From NCBI GenBank assembly GCA_026119855.1, contig JAOWBW010000006.1, positions 3,472,001 to 3,536,000 on the forward strand: a stretch of DNA of 64,000 nucleotides, written 5' to 3'. The position numbers and the translations under genes are program-made. Positions 1-10,114 of the stretch are shown here, piece by piece. This DNA is from Campanula takesimana. Taxonomy: Eukaryota > Streptophyta > Magnoliopsida > Asterales > Campanulaceae. Position 1 is the first letter of the stretch. The number at the start of each line of letters is the position of its first letter. The notes below the pieces were generated by a model. That model was not told where the DNA came from. It was given only the letters and a program-made list of their open reading frames with translations, and did no database searches.

Positions 1-1900
1 TATCTCTTTCAGCACAGACATCACATTTAAAGTTGTCACTAGTTGATGAGAATCCCAAGCCACTTTTATCACCACTGACTTTTTGGGACTCAAATATATT
101 CTCCATAGTGACACGAGAATTGGACCACTCATATGTAATCTTTTTAAGATCAGTGATTTGAGCAACCAATTCATCGTTTTGAACTTTAAGAAGTGAGTTC
201 TGTTCTGTTAGAAAAGTGTTTTTAACGGTAAGAGGAGTCATGCTCTTTATCTGCTCCTTAAGGAGGGTGAGTTCAGATTTAAGTAGAGATTTCTCGGTCT
301 TAAGCTGGGAAATTTCATCACATGATAGTGCTAAAGCTTCCTTCATACTATCAAATCTAGTAATTACCTTTTCAGCCTTTTTGAACAATTTTTCTTGTTC
401 AGCAATCACTTCATCATTGATTTTGGAGATTGGAGCAGTTGGTTCAACCTGTGGTCTAATGTATGCTCCTTTTCTCAATTTGTTCCTTGCTCCAAGATCA
501 CATCGTGAGAATAACAATCCACCATCGTTTTGAGCCGGAGTGAGAAATCCTTGTTCAACGAGCTCGCTGATGGTTGGTCCTTTCTTCTTTTTCGCTTCAT
601 GAAAACCTGCAGATTTCTTGATAGATTTATTCAAGGCATTCATATCGGGAACATCCTTGGAGAAGTCATCATCAGAATCATAAGCATCAACTTCATCATC
701 ATTTGCCATCAAACAAACAAGTCCATCATCGGAATCTTCATCGCTCTCATCGGAGTCTGTTTCAATCCAAGTATTGTGCTCATTTGCTGGTGCTTCTTCT
801 TCAGCAACCATTCCCTTGTGTCGAGTGAACTTGGGAGTGAATTTAGGAGTATGGCTGCTCTTCTTCTGCATATATTCAAATTTGGGGATCGGGCAGCTTG
901 ATGCAAAATGTCCGGGTTTCCTGCAATTAAAACAAACAAGATCTTCTTTTCTTTTTGAATCACTGCTCCTTGAAAACTTTTGAGGAGCTTTGCTGGTAGA
1001 TCCTTGAAATTTGTTGGTTGAGCCGGGTCTTGAGAATTTTCTGAACTTTTGAAATTTCTTCACAAATAAAGCGAAGTCTTCATCATCCATGTCTAATAGC
1101 TCAGAAGTAGAAATTTTGGGATCGGAGCTTTTCTCATCTTGTACAGGCGCAGGTGTAGGCGCAGGAGTAGGCGCGGCTTCTCTGTGCGCCATCATAGCCA
1201 TAGATTTTGACTTTCCTTCAGTTTCACTGATTCGTTGGAGTTTGAGTTCGTAAACTTTGAGATTTGCATATAGGTTCCTTAAAGTCCAAACATCTAAAGT
1301 TCCAGCGTCTTCAAGAGCGCTAGATTTATGAAGGTATCTTGATCCAAAAGCTTGTAGAAAATTTACATTCAAATCTTTGTTGGTAAACTTCATGCCAAGT
1401 GAAATACATAGATTGATAATTTCACAGTAGCGTTCATAAGTTTGCCTTAAGTTTTCACCGGGGAGTTGAGAGAAATTGTTGAATCTCTTTTGAACTTCGT
1501 ATTTCTTGTTCTCCTTGCAAACGGTGTCTCCTTCAATATGCTCTTCAATAGCATCCCATAGCTCATTTGCAGTAGCACAATGCATGACTTGTTGTTTCAT
1601 CGCCGTGCTTAGAGTGCTTAGAAGAATGTTTCTTGCTTTGCCATCATTTGCGACTCTTCTAATTTCTTCCTCGGTCCATTCTTCCCTTGGTTTTAGGACA
1701 GTAGGTTGAGCAGCGTTGGTGCGTGGATTTGGATTCGCCTTCATCGGAATATAAGGTCCATAAACGACGGTGTCATGGAGCCTTTCATCGATTGAGTTGA
1801 GATGAGTCAATATGCTGAATTTCCATACGTCAAAATGATCTTCATCAAAGACCGGAACGTGAGTGTAGTTTGCAGTTGCCATAGGTTTTGAGTTTGCCAT
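1..1900 (-). CDS. Copia-1 gag (partial, continues past left edge)
   Basis: An uninterrupted minus-strand frame runs from an ATG at 1900 to the window edge, 633 codons without a stop. The N-terminal half has the shape of copia gag (UBN2-type): MANSKPMATANYTHVPVFDE at the start and ELWDAIEEHIEGD in the middle. A CCHC zinc knuckle, C-F-N-C-x4-H-x4-C, lies near 886-926, preceded by a basic stretch and a proline/alanine spacer. Acidic serine-rich sequence follows, then a lysine/leucine-rich region likely to form a coiled coil (about 180-400). A second cysteine pair, CDVC, lies by the window edge. Gag forms the cytoplasmic virus-like particle that packages element RNA. The start is supported by the PBS 60 bases upstream. 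The open frame suggests a young copy. Protease, integrase and RT should lie beyond base 1. Confidence 0.88.
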   Translation of the reverse strand, partial: MANSKPMATANYTHVPVFDEDHFDVWKFSILTHLNSIDERLHDTVVYGPYIPMKANPNPRTNAAQPTVLKPREEWTEEEIRRVANDGKARNILLSTLSTAMKQQVMHCATANELWDAIEEHIEGDTVCKENKKYEVQKRFNNFSQLPGENLRQTYERYCEIINLCISLGMKFTNKDLNVNFLQAFGSRYLHKSSALEDAGTLDVWTLRNLYANLKVYELKLQRISETEGKSKSMAMMAHREAAPTPAPTPAPVQDEKSSDPKISTSELLDMDDEDFALFVKKFQKFRKFSRPGSTNKFQGSTSKAPQKFSRSSDSKRKEDLVCFNCRKPGHFASSCPIPKFEYMQKKSSHTPKFTPKFTRHKGMVAEEEAPANEHNTWIETDSDESDEDSDDGLVCLMANDDEVDAYDSDDDFSKDVPDMNALNKSIKKSAGFHEAKKKKGPTISELVEQGFLTPAQNDGGLLFSRCDLGARNKLRKGAYIRPQVEPTAPISKINDEVIAEQEKLFKKAEKVITRFDSMKEALALSCDEISQLKTEKSLLKSELTLLKEQIKSMTPLTVKNTFLTEQNSLLKVQNDELVAQITDLKKITYEWSNSRVTMENIFESQKVSGDKSGLGFSSTSDNFKCDVCAERD

Positions 1901-1960
1901 TTAGAATCGGCACCCAAGCTGTTAAGCTTGAAAAACGAAAAATGTTTTATAAAGGTGTTT

Positions 1961-1972
1961 GCTCTGATACCA
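1961..1972 (-). other. Copia-1 primer binding site
   Basis: On the minus strand the bases read TGGTATCAGAGC, complementary to the 3' end of initiator methionine tRNA, the usual primer of plant copia elements. It lies two bases inside the LTR end at 1975 and so fixes the element's orientation. Confidence 0.9.
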
Positions 1973-2790
1973 CTTGTTGGTCCCAAAGGGTAACAAGGGT
2001 ATGAAAAATAGCTAGAGGGGGGGGGGTGAATAGCTGTTTTAAAATTCTTTTCGTACCCTTGAAAAACTCAATTGCGAATGCGCACTTTATCAAGTAAGCG
2101 TTATGAAATGCGCCTAAGTGAGTGAGTGAAATGCACAGCGGAATTTAGTAATGAAAGTAGGCGCAAAGTGATAAAGGGAGCGCAACACACACACTAAGTA
2201 TTTTGGCTCAAAGTGAGTGAAATAAGGAACTAAGGCAAATGATAAAACAAACACAACACAATTCAGTTCAATCAATCTACAATGAGTAAACAAGCAAATA
2301 GTGAGTGAAAATAATAACTTGAAAGAAATGACAAGATAATAACACAAGCTATTTGGAGAGGTTCGATCAATGAAAGATCTACGTCCTCTACCAAGATGGT
2401 TAGTCTTGGATTTCTAATCGAGATCTTATATAATGAGTGAGTGTTACAAATTACAATGTTTGAGCTTATACACTAACTCAAGATCTATTACTATGAAAGA
2501 ACAAATCCAAAACAATAACCGGTGTATCTCTAAAAGATGAATCTAAATGATTAATCTTAAAGAGGTGCGTGTGTGTTCTTAGAATCAAGGCTCTTTAGAT
2601 CTTTGAGATGGAGAGCACAAGAAACTAAAGTGTTAAGGCTTTGAAGATCTGGGCTAAGGATGAAGGTATGAAGATGTTCTTGAGAAATCTGGAAAAACGA
2701 AGGCAATCTTCAAATCTTCAACAAATGCTTTGAGAGAGAAATTCTTGAAATTCTTAGCAAAACTCAGCAACTTCAAAATGTTGAAGTTAT

Positions 2791-2803
2791 GGGGTATTTA
2801 TAG
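2791..2803 (-). promoter_or_regulatory. TATA-like box of copia-1 LTR
   Basis: CTATAAATACCCC on the minus strand, about 640 bases into the LTR from its U3 end, is a good match to a plant TATA box and is the likely core promoter of copia-1. The start site itself was not determined. Confidence 0.55.
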
Positions 2804-3045
2804 TGAACTTCAAAAAACTAGCCGTTTGGAAATCCTTGTGGATAAGATGAGCTGTCGTTCGTTGATTGGAGCATGCATATATTATGGCCATTTTGACACT
2901 CAACATAAAAGTGACCGTTATGGACGCGTGTCAACAGATTAGGCGCATATGCATCTTTTAACCACCGTTGGATCATTGGCGTAATTTTGAATTCTTTTCA
3001 AGTCTTCGAGTCTTCAATAAATCACTGAGTGTTTGAATAAACACT

Positions 3046-3232
3046 TTGAGGCGCGTTTGAGCCAAGAGGCGCATTTAGCCAATAGGCGCACAGTAAGCGT
3101 GCGCTTAAAACAAGGGGCGCAGAGGCGCGTAAGCTTATGAAGAAATCCTTATGCGCGTGCTCTAAATGGCGCAAGGCGCGAGTGAAGAGGCGCATGGCGC
3201 GTGGCGCAGGAGGCGCATAAGCGCGGCTCAAA
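3046..3232 (-). promoter_or_regulatory. GGCGC-motif cluster in copia-1 U3
   Basis: About a dozen copies of (A)GGCGC or its complement are packed into some 190 bases, with irregular spacing, in otherwise AT-rich sequence. The cluster lies roughly 250-440 bases upstream of the TATA-like box. A role as enhancer or methylation target is inference. Confidence 0.5.
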
Positions 3233-3436
3233 CTCACTGAGTGATTTTTCTTGAAACTTGATCTTCTTGCCCTATTTCTAAGCCTATTCTATAACAATGG
3301 ACAACCTAAAAAATGAAGTATAAATACTTCTTACATGTGGGTCTAAAGTCCATGAAATAAAACTTAGGTGATGGATCAATCAAATCTAATAAATCCTAAT
3401 ACATTAAAACTGAGATATATGTGGGCATACCCAACA

Positions 3437-4690
3437 ACTCTGAACATGTAACTGCTTCCTTGAAAGTAGAAGGTTCCGTAAGATCGGGCTCTACTTCCTC
3501 AACAACCTGCAGTACATAAGACACCATGTTTTCAAATCCATACCTTTCTGGAGGCTTCCCGAAATTAGCTCTTCTATACCTTCCTTGTGCTAACCCATGT
3601 TCTTCAGGAACTGAATTTGAACTTTCTGGTGCTTCAGTCTCTGTCTCTATAGGTGGATCCTGATCAACATCTGACTGCGGGACAACTAACTCTTCAGCAT
3701 CTTGTTGCTCCACCTGTTTATCAACACCACCAACACTTGAAACAATCGTGGTTTTACCAGTCCATACCTCAAAGGAACTTTGAGGAAAATACCGGCGTGA
3801 GCTCCACTATTAATCAAGTAACATGCTGTACTAACCGCTTCTGCCCAGAAACGTTTAGACAACCCTGCATTGGAGAGCATGCACCACGATCTCGCAAGAA
3901 ATATCTGATTCATTCGTTCTGCTACACCATTCTGCTGTGGCGTGCTTCTAATTGTGAGATGTCTAGAAATCTTCACCTCTCTGCAATACGAATCGAACTC
4001 AGTACTGCAGAACTCCAAACCATTATCTGTCTGGAGCTTCTTGATCTTCTTCTCTGTCTGGTTCTCCACTACCGTCTTCCAGTCCTTGAAATTCCTTAGA
4101 GCCTCATTCTTGTGCTTCATGATAGCCACCCAAGTCCTCCTCGAATAACCATCAACCATAGACAAGAAATATTTGTGCCCCCTTAGAAATTCCTGATGTG
4201 AACGTCCCCAACTCATGCATCCCTCGAGTGCTCATGTGACCGAGCCTGATGTGCCACAGCTTAGACATATCTCCCTCGTTTACCTCTGATGATGCAACAA
4301 TAGCCGACCCTGAAAGCGTCCTTCCTTGGAGGAAATACAAGGAGCCCCACTTAAGGCCTTTCAGTACCACTTCTGAACCGTTACACACACTAACTGCTCC
4401 ACTTTTACCTTTGAAACTGAACCCTTTGTTGTCTAGTTGACTAAGAGAAATCAGATTTTTTGTCATAAGCGGAACGTGTCGAACCTCGTTCAAAGTGACA
4501 AACCTAGCATTATGAGTCCTGACCTTGATCGAACCAATACCGACAACCTTGCAGATTGCACTTTTGTCCATGCTTATATCACCGCCATCCATCTGCCAGT
4601 AATCAGTAAACCATTCTTTCCTAGGACTGATATGGTAAGATGCTCCTGAATCAAGAATTCACGCATCAGATGCGCATGCTAATTCTGATG
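3437..4690 (-). pseudogene. Copia-2 pol fragment (protease, integrase, RT start)
   Basis: The protease signature ILDSGASYH is present near 4635-4658 but is preceded by an in-frame TGA (4661-4659) where copia proteases have tryptophan. A GAG-pre-integrase stretch with LWHIRLGHM follows (ORF 4592-4152). The frame then shifts into an integrase core (ORF 4216-3686) with the catalytic triad visible as MVDGYSRRTW, LQTDNGLEF and TPQQNGVAERM. The cysteine half of the HHCC zinc finger, expected between these parts, is missing, which suggests an internal deletion near 4150-4220. The ORF 3713-3437 is the linker running into the start of RT (EPSTFKEA), where the copia-1 LTR takes over. In life this polyprotein would process and integrate element cDNA; here it cannot. 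Confidence 0.85.
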
Positions 4691-4693
4691 TAA

Positions 4694-5452
4694 CTAGAGC
4701 ATAATCCTCATCTTTCTCGGACAATCGAATTTCCAATGCCCCTTCTCCTTGCAGAAATTACAGGCATCCCCAGGTTTCGAACCCCTCTTGTGCGAAGAAT
4801 TACCTTTATTGTTCTTTTTCTCACTAGAGCCACTGTTACCACTACTAGCAACCAAACCTGATGACTGTGTATCTGCCTCATTCATACTCGCCTTTCGGCG
4901 TAACTCCTTCGTCTTGAGAGAAGTTTTCACTTCCTCTAGAGAGATACCATCTTTACGATTTATGCACGAATCGACATAATGTTCATAAGACATAGGTAAA
5001 GATACTAAAGGCTTCAAAGCTGCATCCTCGTCATCCACAATAACTCCTATATTACGCAGTTCAAGTAATGCAGAAGTAAATCTATCAAGATGATCATTTA
5101 TGGGCGTACCTTCTGTCATGCGACAATCATACAGCTTCTTCTTTAGGTATAACTTGTTGGTCAATGAACGTGTCATGTACATATCTTCCAACTTTAACCA
5201 AAGATTGCTTCCGGAGTCTGTTCCTGCAACATTGGTTAGGATCTCATCATCCAAATGTCTGATGATCTTGGCGTGAGCCTTTTGATCTAACTTCTTCAAT
5301 GCTGCTGCCTCCTTTGCTGCTGCTAGCTTGCCCTTCTCTGATTGTTCTGCGGTAGCTTCTGTGGTGATTGCCTTACCCTTGGGATCCTTACGATCCCTGA
5401 TTGCAATCTCCAACGGTTCCCATAAATCTTTGTCTATCAACAAAGCCTTCAT
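4694..5452 (-). pseudogene. Copia-2 gag
   Basis: 252 codons with UBN2-type gag features (LYDCRMTEGTPINDHLDRF) and a C-terminal CCHC knuckle, CNFCKEKGHWKFDC, near 4709-4750. The ATG at 5452 is probably not the original start. The conserved gag opening (KLNGKNSFSLWQIKM) continues in frame upstream to about 5507 with no ATG before a TAG near 5553, so the true start codon seems lost. Just after the knuckle a one-base shift near 4700-4710 ends the frame with MRIML and moves the protease into the next frame. The gene follows its PBS by about 135 bases. Confidence 0.85.
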
Positions 5453-5587
5453 CTTGATCTGCCAGAGAGAAAAACTATTCTTCCCATTGAGCTTGTCGAT
5501 CGAATATGCTCCTTGACCTATCTTCTCGTTCTCTGCAGCGGAATCCTTGAATCTCTAACCACGAACCAAAGCTCTGGAACAACCAGA

Positions 5588-5599
5588 GCTCTGATACCA
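5588..5599 (-). other. Copia-2 primer binding site
   Basis: TGGTATCAGAGC on the minus strand, identical to the copia-1 PBS, two bases inside the LTR end. It is complementary to initiator methionine tRNA. Confidence 0.9.
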
Positions 5600-5601
5600 C
5601 T

Positions 5602-6215
5602 TGTTAGAGCAATGAACAAGACTTGATAAGAAAAGCAAGAAATCACAAGAACACAGATTTACGTGGTTCACCAACTTGGCTACGTCCACGGGGAGGAGAG
5701 AGAATATTATTATCAATCTGGAGAAACGATTACAAGATCACACTATTACTGTTGCACGAACTTTGATCACAAAATTCCTAATTGTGCAACTGTAGAATTA
5801 CAGATCTCTCTGAGCACTCTAATAATCTATCTGAGGTATTTCGGCTAATTTTGATCTAAGCTAATGGCCTCTATTTAAGCCACTCAAAGTCTATCTCAAA
5901 ATCTGGTAGGAACATGGAATACGAGTCCAAAACGGACTAGAATCCTTTCCTTCTGCGAACCTGGAAGTCTGCAACAATTCTGGCCCGGATTGCATTAGGT
6001 TCGGCCGAACCCATGCCTTGACTCGGCTGAATCCCTTCCTTCACTCGCCCGAATCTTTGTTGCTTTCAAAAACCTCTTTTCCGATTCGCCTGGTTCGGCC
6101 GAGTCCTTCCCTAGGTTCGGCCGAACCCTTGTCTGCTCCGTCCCGGAATTACGAAATCTTCATGTTGCTTAATTCTTTAACTCGGCGTCCCAAATTCAAA
6201 GGCATTAATTCAACA
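5602..6215 (-). repeat. Copia-2 5' LTR (614 bp)
   Basis: Starts TGTTAGAGCA next to the PBS and ends ATTCAACA on the plus strand; flanking bases 6216-6220 are cattt. The same family occurs as a solo LTR at 56276-56829 on the other strand: both share the U5 block GTAGCCAAGTTGGTGAACCA and start TGTTG, with TGCCTTTGAAT nearby. U3 (about 5998-6129) contains repeated boxes of the type GGTTCGGCCGAACC. A weak TATA-like CTTAAATAG lies near 5879-5871. Confidence 0.85.
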
Positions 6216-6431
6216 CATTTAATCCCTAATAATGTTATATTGACTTAAAAATTAAAATATATAAAAAAAAAATTATGAGACGGTCTCACGCATGAGACGA
6301 GTTTCGTTGAGAGAGTAAATGGTTTGCCTTTTAATATGCGGGGCGGGCCAAACCCATTTCTTCTCTCATCGATACCCGTCTAACATGATGCTTCCTCAAG
6401 TATATATTATCTAAGTAATACGAAAATAATA
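6216..6431. other. AT-rich spacer
   Basis: No gene is seen. The stretch holds a short palindrome-like motif (GAGACGGTCTC near 6278) of the kind common in degenerate plant MITEs, but no second end was found. Confidence 0.4.
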
Positions 6432-6714
6432 CTCCCTCCGTCCCATTTTAAGAGTCAAAACATTCTTAAATGGGTGTCCCAACTTAAGAGTCAAAATCCA
6501 TAAAAATAAAGTTTTTTTATACTTCTTTATCTAGTGGGCCCTACATGTACACAACAATTATCCACTAACTATTTCTTACCCTACTTTCTCTCTCATACCT
6601 ACTTTTTATACGCACAACACTTTACCCTAATATCTATCTTTTATAATAAAAAGACTATTTCCTTAATTCTTGTGTCATCCTATTTTTTTCATTCTTAAAA
6701 TGGGACGGATGGAG
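6432..6714. mobile_element. Stowaway-type MITE (283 bp)
   Basis: Begins CTCCCTCCGTCCCATTTTAA and ends with the matching inverted sequence TTAAAATGGGACGGATGGAG, flanked on both sides by TA (6430-6431, 6715-6716). This is the classic plant Tc1/mariner Stowaway terminus. It is non-coding and related to the copy at 54756-54990. Confidence 0.9.
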
Positions 6715-6794
6715 TATTAAAACTATTTATAATATTATTATAAAAATGCAAGTACTATTTATTAGGCATATAATATGTCATTTCTTTTCAAATA

Positions 6795-7077
6795 CCCCTC
6801 CGTCCCACCTCACTTGAGACCTAAGAGTGGGCATATAATTAAGGGAAAAAATTAAAGTAAATAAAATGTGTGGTAGAAAATGAAGAGAGAGAATGCGTGG
6901 GGTAAAAAGTATTGTTGGTTGAATAAATTGAGTTGTGAAAAATAAAAAGAGAGAATGAGTGGTAGGGTAGTTTAAATATAAATAATTAAAAATTTGATTA
7001 TATTTGAGAGTCTCAATTGAAGTGGGACCAAAATAAAAATAAGTTTCAAGTAAATTGACACGAAATGAAGGAGGGAG
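6795..7077. mobile_element. Second Stowaway-type MITE (283 bp)
   Basis: Starts CCCCTCCGTCCCACCTCACT and ends GAAATGAAGGAGGGAG, with TA at 6793-6794 and 7078-7079. The termini are imperfect inverted repeats and the interior differs from the neighbour at 6432, so it is a separate subfamily. Confidence 0.85.
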
Positions 7078-7305
7078 TATACTTTCATGTGCCTTTGACT
7101 ATAACTTTTGACCCAAGGATGGGACAAATAATTTTATCACCTTTTTTTTTTTTTTTTTTGGTTCATACAACCCTATAACGTTGACGTGTTGTCATAGTCA
7201 ACAGCTAGCAAAACAATCATAGTACAAATAGCCACCATACACCTTGGAATTAACCTCAAGTAACTATCATCAACATCAGCATAGCATCAGCATCAGCATC
7301 AGCAG

Positions 7306-7527
7306 GGACCCGGAACCGCTCCGCTTAAGTTAGCTCTACCCCTCCACCCAACGGCTCCGATCAAAGCTACATAGGCGAGCGGTTTAGGTGTGCGGCTAAG
7401 ATAATTTCAATTTTTTGTGGGTCCCACCGAGTTCGGACACATCTCAACCGTTGGGTGGAGCTAAAATGAGGTAGCTCAAATCGAACCATCGAGTGGAGCT
7501 AAGTGGGGGTGCAGCGGTTCGAAATCC
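7306..7527. mobile_element. Small terminal-inverted-repeat element in a CATCAG repeat (222 bp)
   Basis: The termini GGACCCGGAACCGCT and (reverse complement of the right end) GGATTTCGAACCGCT match at 11 of 15 positions, and the interior has further inverted matches (CACCCAACGG / CCGTTGGGTG). Both sides carry CATCAGCAG (7297-7305, 7528-7536), a 9-bp target duplication pointing to a Mutator-type MITE. Because the left flank is itself a CATCAG repeat (about 7276-7305), the duplication could be partly coincidental. Confidence 0.7.
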
Positions 7528-7980
7528 CATCAGCAGGAATTTCTTACTTCCTATTCAAAATGAATTTAATTTTTTTTAAGGGGATATGACAATTTAAGGT
7601 CCAAAGTTTTTTTTTTTTTTGTTTTTTTTTTTTTTGGGGGGGGGGGTGTGTGTGCCAATAAGGGTTTGATGTATTAATTCTAAAAAAAAAACACTTTATT
7701 TTTTTAGAAATAAGAAAGTGGGTATTTGGACAATTTTTTTTTTTTTTTTTTTTGGTGGTGGTGGTTTGGTATTGTTTCATTATTAATATTAGTATTCTAG
7801 TTATTTTATTTTCTTTATAAAATTATTTTTAATTATTTTTATTAATTTCCCTTGTTTATAACTTCATTTTCTACGGTTTAAAAAAAACAATTTTTTTTTT
7901 TTTGCTTATTTTTTTATTTATTAGTATTTTTGAATTAATTAAGATTATTTAAAAATATAATAATAAGAGTAAAAGAAAAT
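7528..7980. repeat. Low-complexity A/T-rich stretch
   Basis: Long T runs near 7607-7635 and 7733-7753, a G run near 7636-7646 followed by a short GT repeat, and generally AT-rich sequence. No gene is seen. Confidence 0.7.
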
Positions 7981-8196
7981 TTAGGGTCCATTGTATATAG
8001 AGACGACGTTGTGGGAGCCAAACGAGACCAAATCGATGGCACTCCCAGAAACATTTTTGACTATTCTGTTGCAACATGCTCCTATGAACAATTTCTTCAC
8101 TTCTAACCTTTCCTCATCATACATGCCTTCCCACTTACAATTATATCTATAAATGGAAGTTTTTATGGCTGTGTGAGTGGGTGAATTTAATGGCAC
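7981..8196 (-). other. Unrecognised 71-codon ORF, possible exon fragment
   Basis: The minus-strand translation has mixed composition (for example CKWEGMYDEERLEVKKLFIG, SAIDLVSFGSHNVVS), unlike the low-complexity readings nearby, so it might be a piece of a gene. I do not recognise the family. No splice-site pair, upstream exon or promoter can be assigned, and it may be chance or a degraded gene fragment. Confidence 0.2.
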
Positions 8197-8422
8197 GGCT
8201 GTGAGAAGGTTTTCAGGCGATAAGAAGAAGGTTCATACAATGTTACTTTTACTGTTTTCAAATACTCTTTCCCAAAATGATATGAGGAGTGAAATGAAAA
8301 AGAAAATTAGTGATAGATGAGTTACATGTATGTAAATTGTTTTATTACTTTTACTAGGAAAGAAAATAAATTTTGAGTTCATGAATATATATGTACTTGT
8401 AGTCTTAAGATGATATAGTAAA

Positions 8423-9303
8423 GAGCGACTCTCCTGTGCGGCCGCCGCACGGCGTGCGATGGCGCCAGGAGCCGAGCCGCCATTTTTTTTTATTTTTTTT
8501 TTGCAATCCCAATTTTTTTTTCCTCCCAACAAATGTAACACTTCTTATAACGAAATGTAACATTTTTTTTCTTCAAATGTAACACTTTTTTTTTCCAAAA
8601 ATGTACCACAATTTTGCTTCAATAAATTAAAGATTGACAACTAAATTAGTGTAACACTTTCTATAAAAGAATGTAACACTCATTTTTTTCAAATGTAACA
8701 CTTTTTTTCACCCAAAATTAACATATGATTGACAACTAAAACTAATGTTACATTTTATAAAAAATGAATGTAACATTTTTTTTCTCAATTGTAACAGTTT
8801 ATATTCTTAAATGTAACATTTTATATGAAATGTAACAATATTTTATTGAGAAAGTAACAATTGGAATGCAAACCCATTTTTTTGTTGTAAAAAACTGTTG
8901 TTACATTTAACAGTCTTCGTGTTACATTTTGAAGATGAACTTGTTACTTTTATCAGAACAGAGTGTTACATCTTAGCGGAAGGAGCAGCTCAAACTTTTT
9001 ATGTGTAAAAAATTATATTTTTTTTAAAAAATATCAAACCATATCATGACCTATGTAGTTTTATTCGTCTCATCGAGACGAACACAACGGTATTTTTAAA
9101 AAAAAATTATGAGTTATAAATCTCAAGATATAGCATTTTAAAGTTATTGGAGGTTTTTTTTTATAGGGGGACACGTGGCACGATCTGGGAAGAGGGGAGG
9201 GCTGGATCTGGCCGTCGGTTGTAGCATAGCAGTACTGGCCGAGAAGTAGCGGAGCCGCACACCTTGCCGCACGGTGTGCGGCCGTTGTATTGAAGAATTT
9301 GTC
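8423..9303. mobile_element. Non-autonomous element with 9-bp target duplication (881 bp)
   Basis: Both flanks read TATAGTAAA (8414-8422, 9304-9312). The ends are GC-rich and roughly inverted: GTGCGGCCGCCGCACGGCGT near the left end and CCGCACGGTGTGCGGCCG near the right. The interior (8531-8960) is AT-rich and made of degenerate repeats of AATGTAACA plus a T run, on both strands. There is no coding potential. A 9-bp duplication suggests Mutator-like mobilisation. Confidence 0.7.
8531..8960. repeat. Degenerate AATGTAACA repeats
   Basis: More than a dozen copies of (A)ATGTAACA(C/T)TTTTT with variable spacing; the last copies include inverted forms (TGTTACATT). They fill the middle of the 881-bp element. 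Confidence 0.7.
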
Positions 9304-9628
9304 TATAGTAAAAGAGAATATTTATGAACTTTTATTGAATGAAGGGGTTTTAATATAAACATCTCAAAAGAAATACTACGTTTTTTATCTCATAAAGGTA
9401 GTCAAATATTTTAAAGACAATGATATCTAAACAATTTGATAGCCTGTTGAAAATTCTGGTATGAGAGTTATGTTTTAGACTGAAAATTGTATATGAGACG
9501 TGTCACAGAGCATTTTTTACTTGAGTTGAAAAAATAGAGTGAGATTTATGTCTCAGACTAAATTTGCTTTTGAGACTAAGGGTGGCTTGGGTGGTATACT
9601 AGGTGTATTTTAGTCGTACCATGTACCA
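9304..9628. other. Unannotated AT-rich spacer
   Basis: No coding frame, repeat or recognisable element end is seen between the 881-bp element and the hAT MITE. Confidence 0.4.
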
Positions 9629-9636
9629 ACTAAGTT

Positions 9637-10106
9637 TAGGGATATGGCAACGGGGCGGGTTCGAGACGGGTTTAACATATCCCGAACCCGCTCCTAATTA
9701 TTTTCTCCTAGACCCGAACACGCCCCGCCACGCCACGGTTACCACATTATACCCGAACCTGCCCCGCCCCACCCCGTTTATTCTTAAACTAGTAGAAAAA
9801 ATACAATTTTTTGTACAATGCTTCTATTTTTAGTTTTAATTTTTGTTTATTATGAAAACTTTAAAATAATACTATAAAAACAAAGAAAACATTAAATCAT
9901 TAAGATAAATTATAATTATACATAAACATTATTATCATGTTGAAAAATATTATAAATAAATTATATATTTATGCGGGGCGGGTCAAACGGGGCGGGTTTA
10001 TAGTAATCCAAAACCCGTCGGGTTTTGAAAAACACTTCCCAAACCCTTCCCATTAGGGGCGTGTCATTGCGGGTTTGGGACGGGTTTGGGATTTTTGCCA
10101 TCCCTA
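9637..10106. mobile_element. hAT-type MITE (470 bp)
   Basis: Starts TAGGGATATGGCAACGGGGC and ends TTTTTGCCATCCCTA, flanked by the 8-bp duplication ACTAAGTT (9629-9636, 10107-10114), the length typical of hAT elements. The GC-rich arms contain repeated CGGGTT/AACCCG words around an AT-rich centre. It shares its termini with the MITEs at 17131 and 19833. Confidence 0.9.
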
Positions 10107-10114
10107 ACTAAGTT

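Larger units (their letters stand above)
1..3436 (-). mobile_element. Copia-1: Ty1/copia LTR retrotransposon, 5' part, runs off left edge
   Basis: Read on the minus strand the order is 5' LTR (3436 to 1975), PBS, then a long gag frame leaving the window at base 1. The LTR ends are TGTTGG and CCAACA. The element sits inside the pol of a second copia element: the copia-2 frame reads straight into LTR sequence at 3436/3437. The adjoining bases 3437-3441 (actct) would be one copy of the 5-bp target duplication; the other copy lies outside the window. The large gag and 1.46-kb LTR resemble the SIRE/Maximus group, which is inference. Confidence 0.9.
1975..3436 (-). repeat. Copia-1 5' LTR (1462 bp)
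   Basis: The ends carry the inverted repeat TGTTGG / CCAACA. On the minus strand U3 is at the high-coordinate end. A TATA-like CTATAAATACCCC lies at 2803-2791. The U3 part holds a dense cluster of GGCGC/GCGCC motifs (3046-3232). A run of ten or more G lies near 2018-2028. Short ORFs here are chance readings of the repeated motif. Confidence 0.9.
3437..6215 (-). mobile_element. Copia-2: interrupted, decayed Ty1/copia element
   Basis: The minus-strand order is LTR (6215-5602), PBS (5599-5588), gag, protease, pre-integrase region, integrase core and the first residues before RT. The RT and RNase H part is cut off by insertion of copia-1 at 3436/3437 and presumably continues beyond the left edge. 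A frameshift, a nonsense codon and loss of the region between the GAG-pre-integrase and the integrase core show that the copy is dead. Confidence 0.88.

Noticed and set aside
3022..3237. 71-codon minus ORF in copia-1 LTR
   Set aside because: Reading of the GGCGC-rich cluster; Ala/Arg/Leu-rich with no domain.
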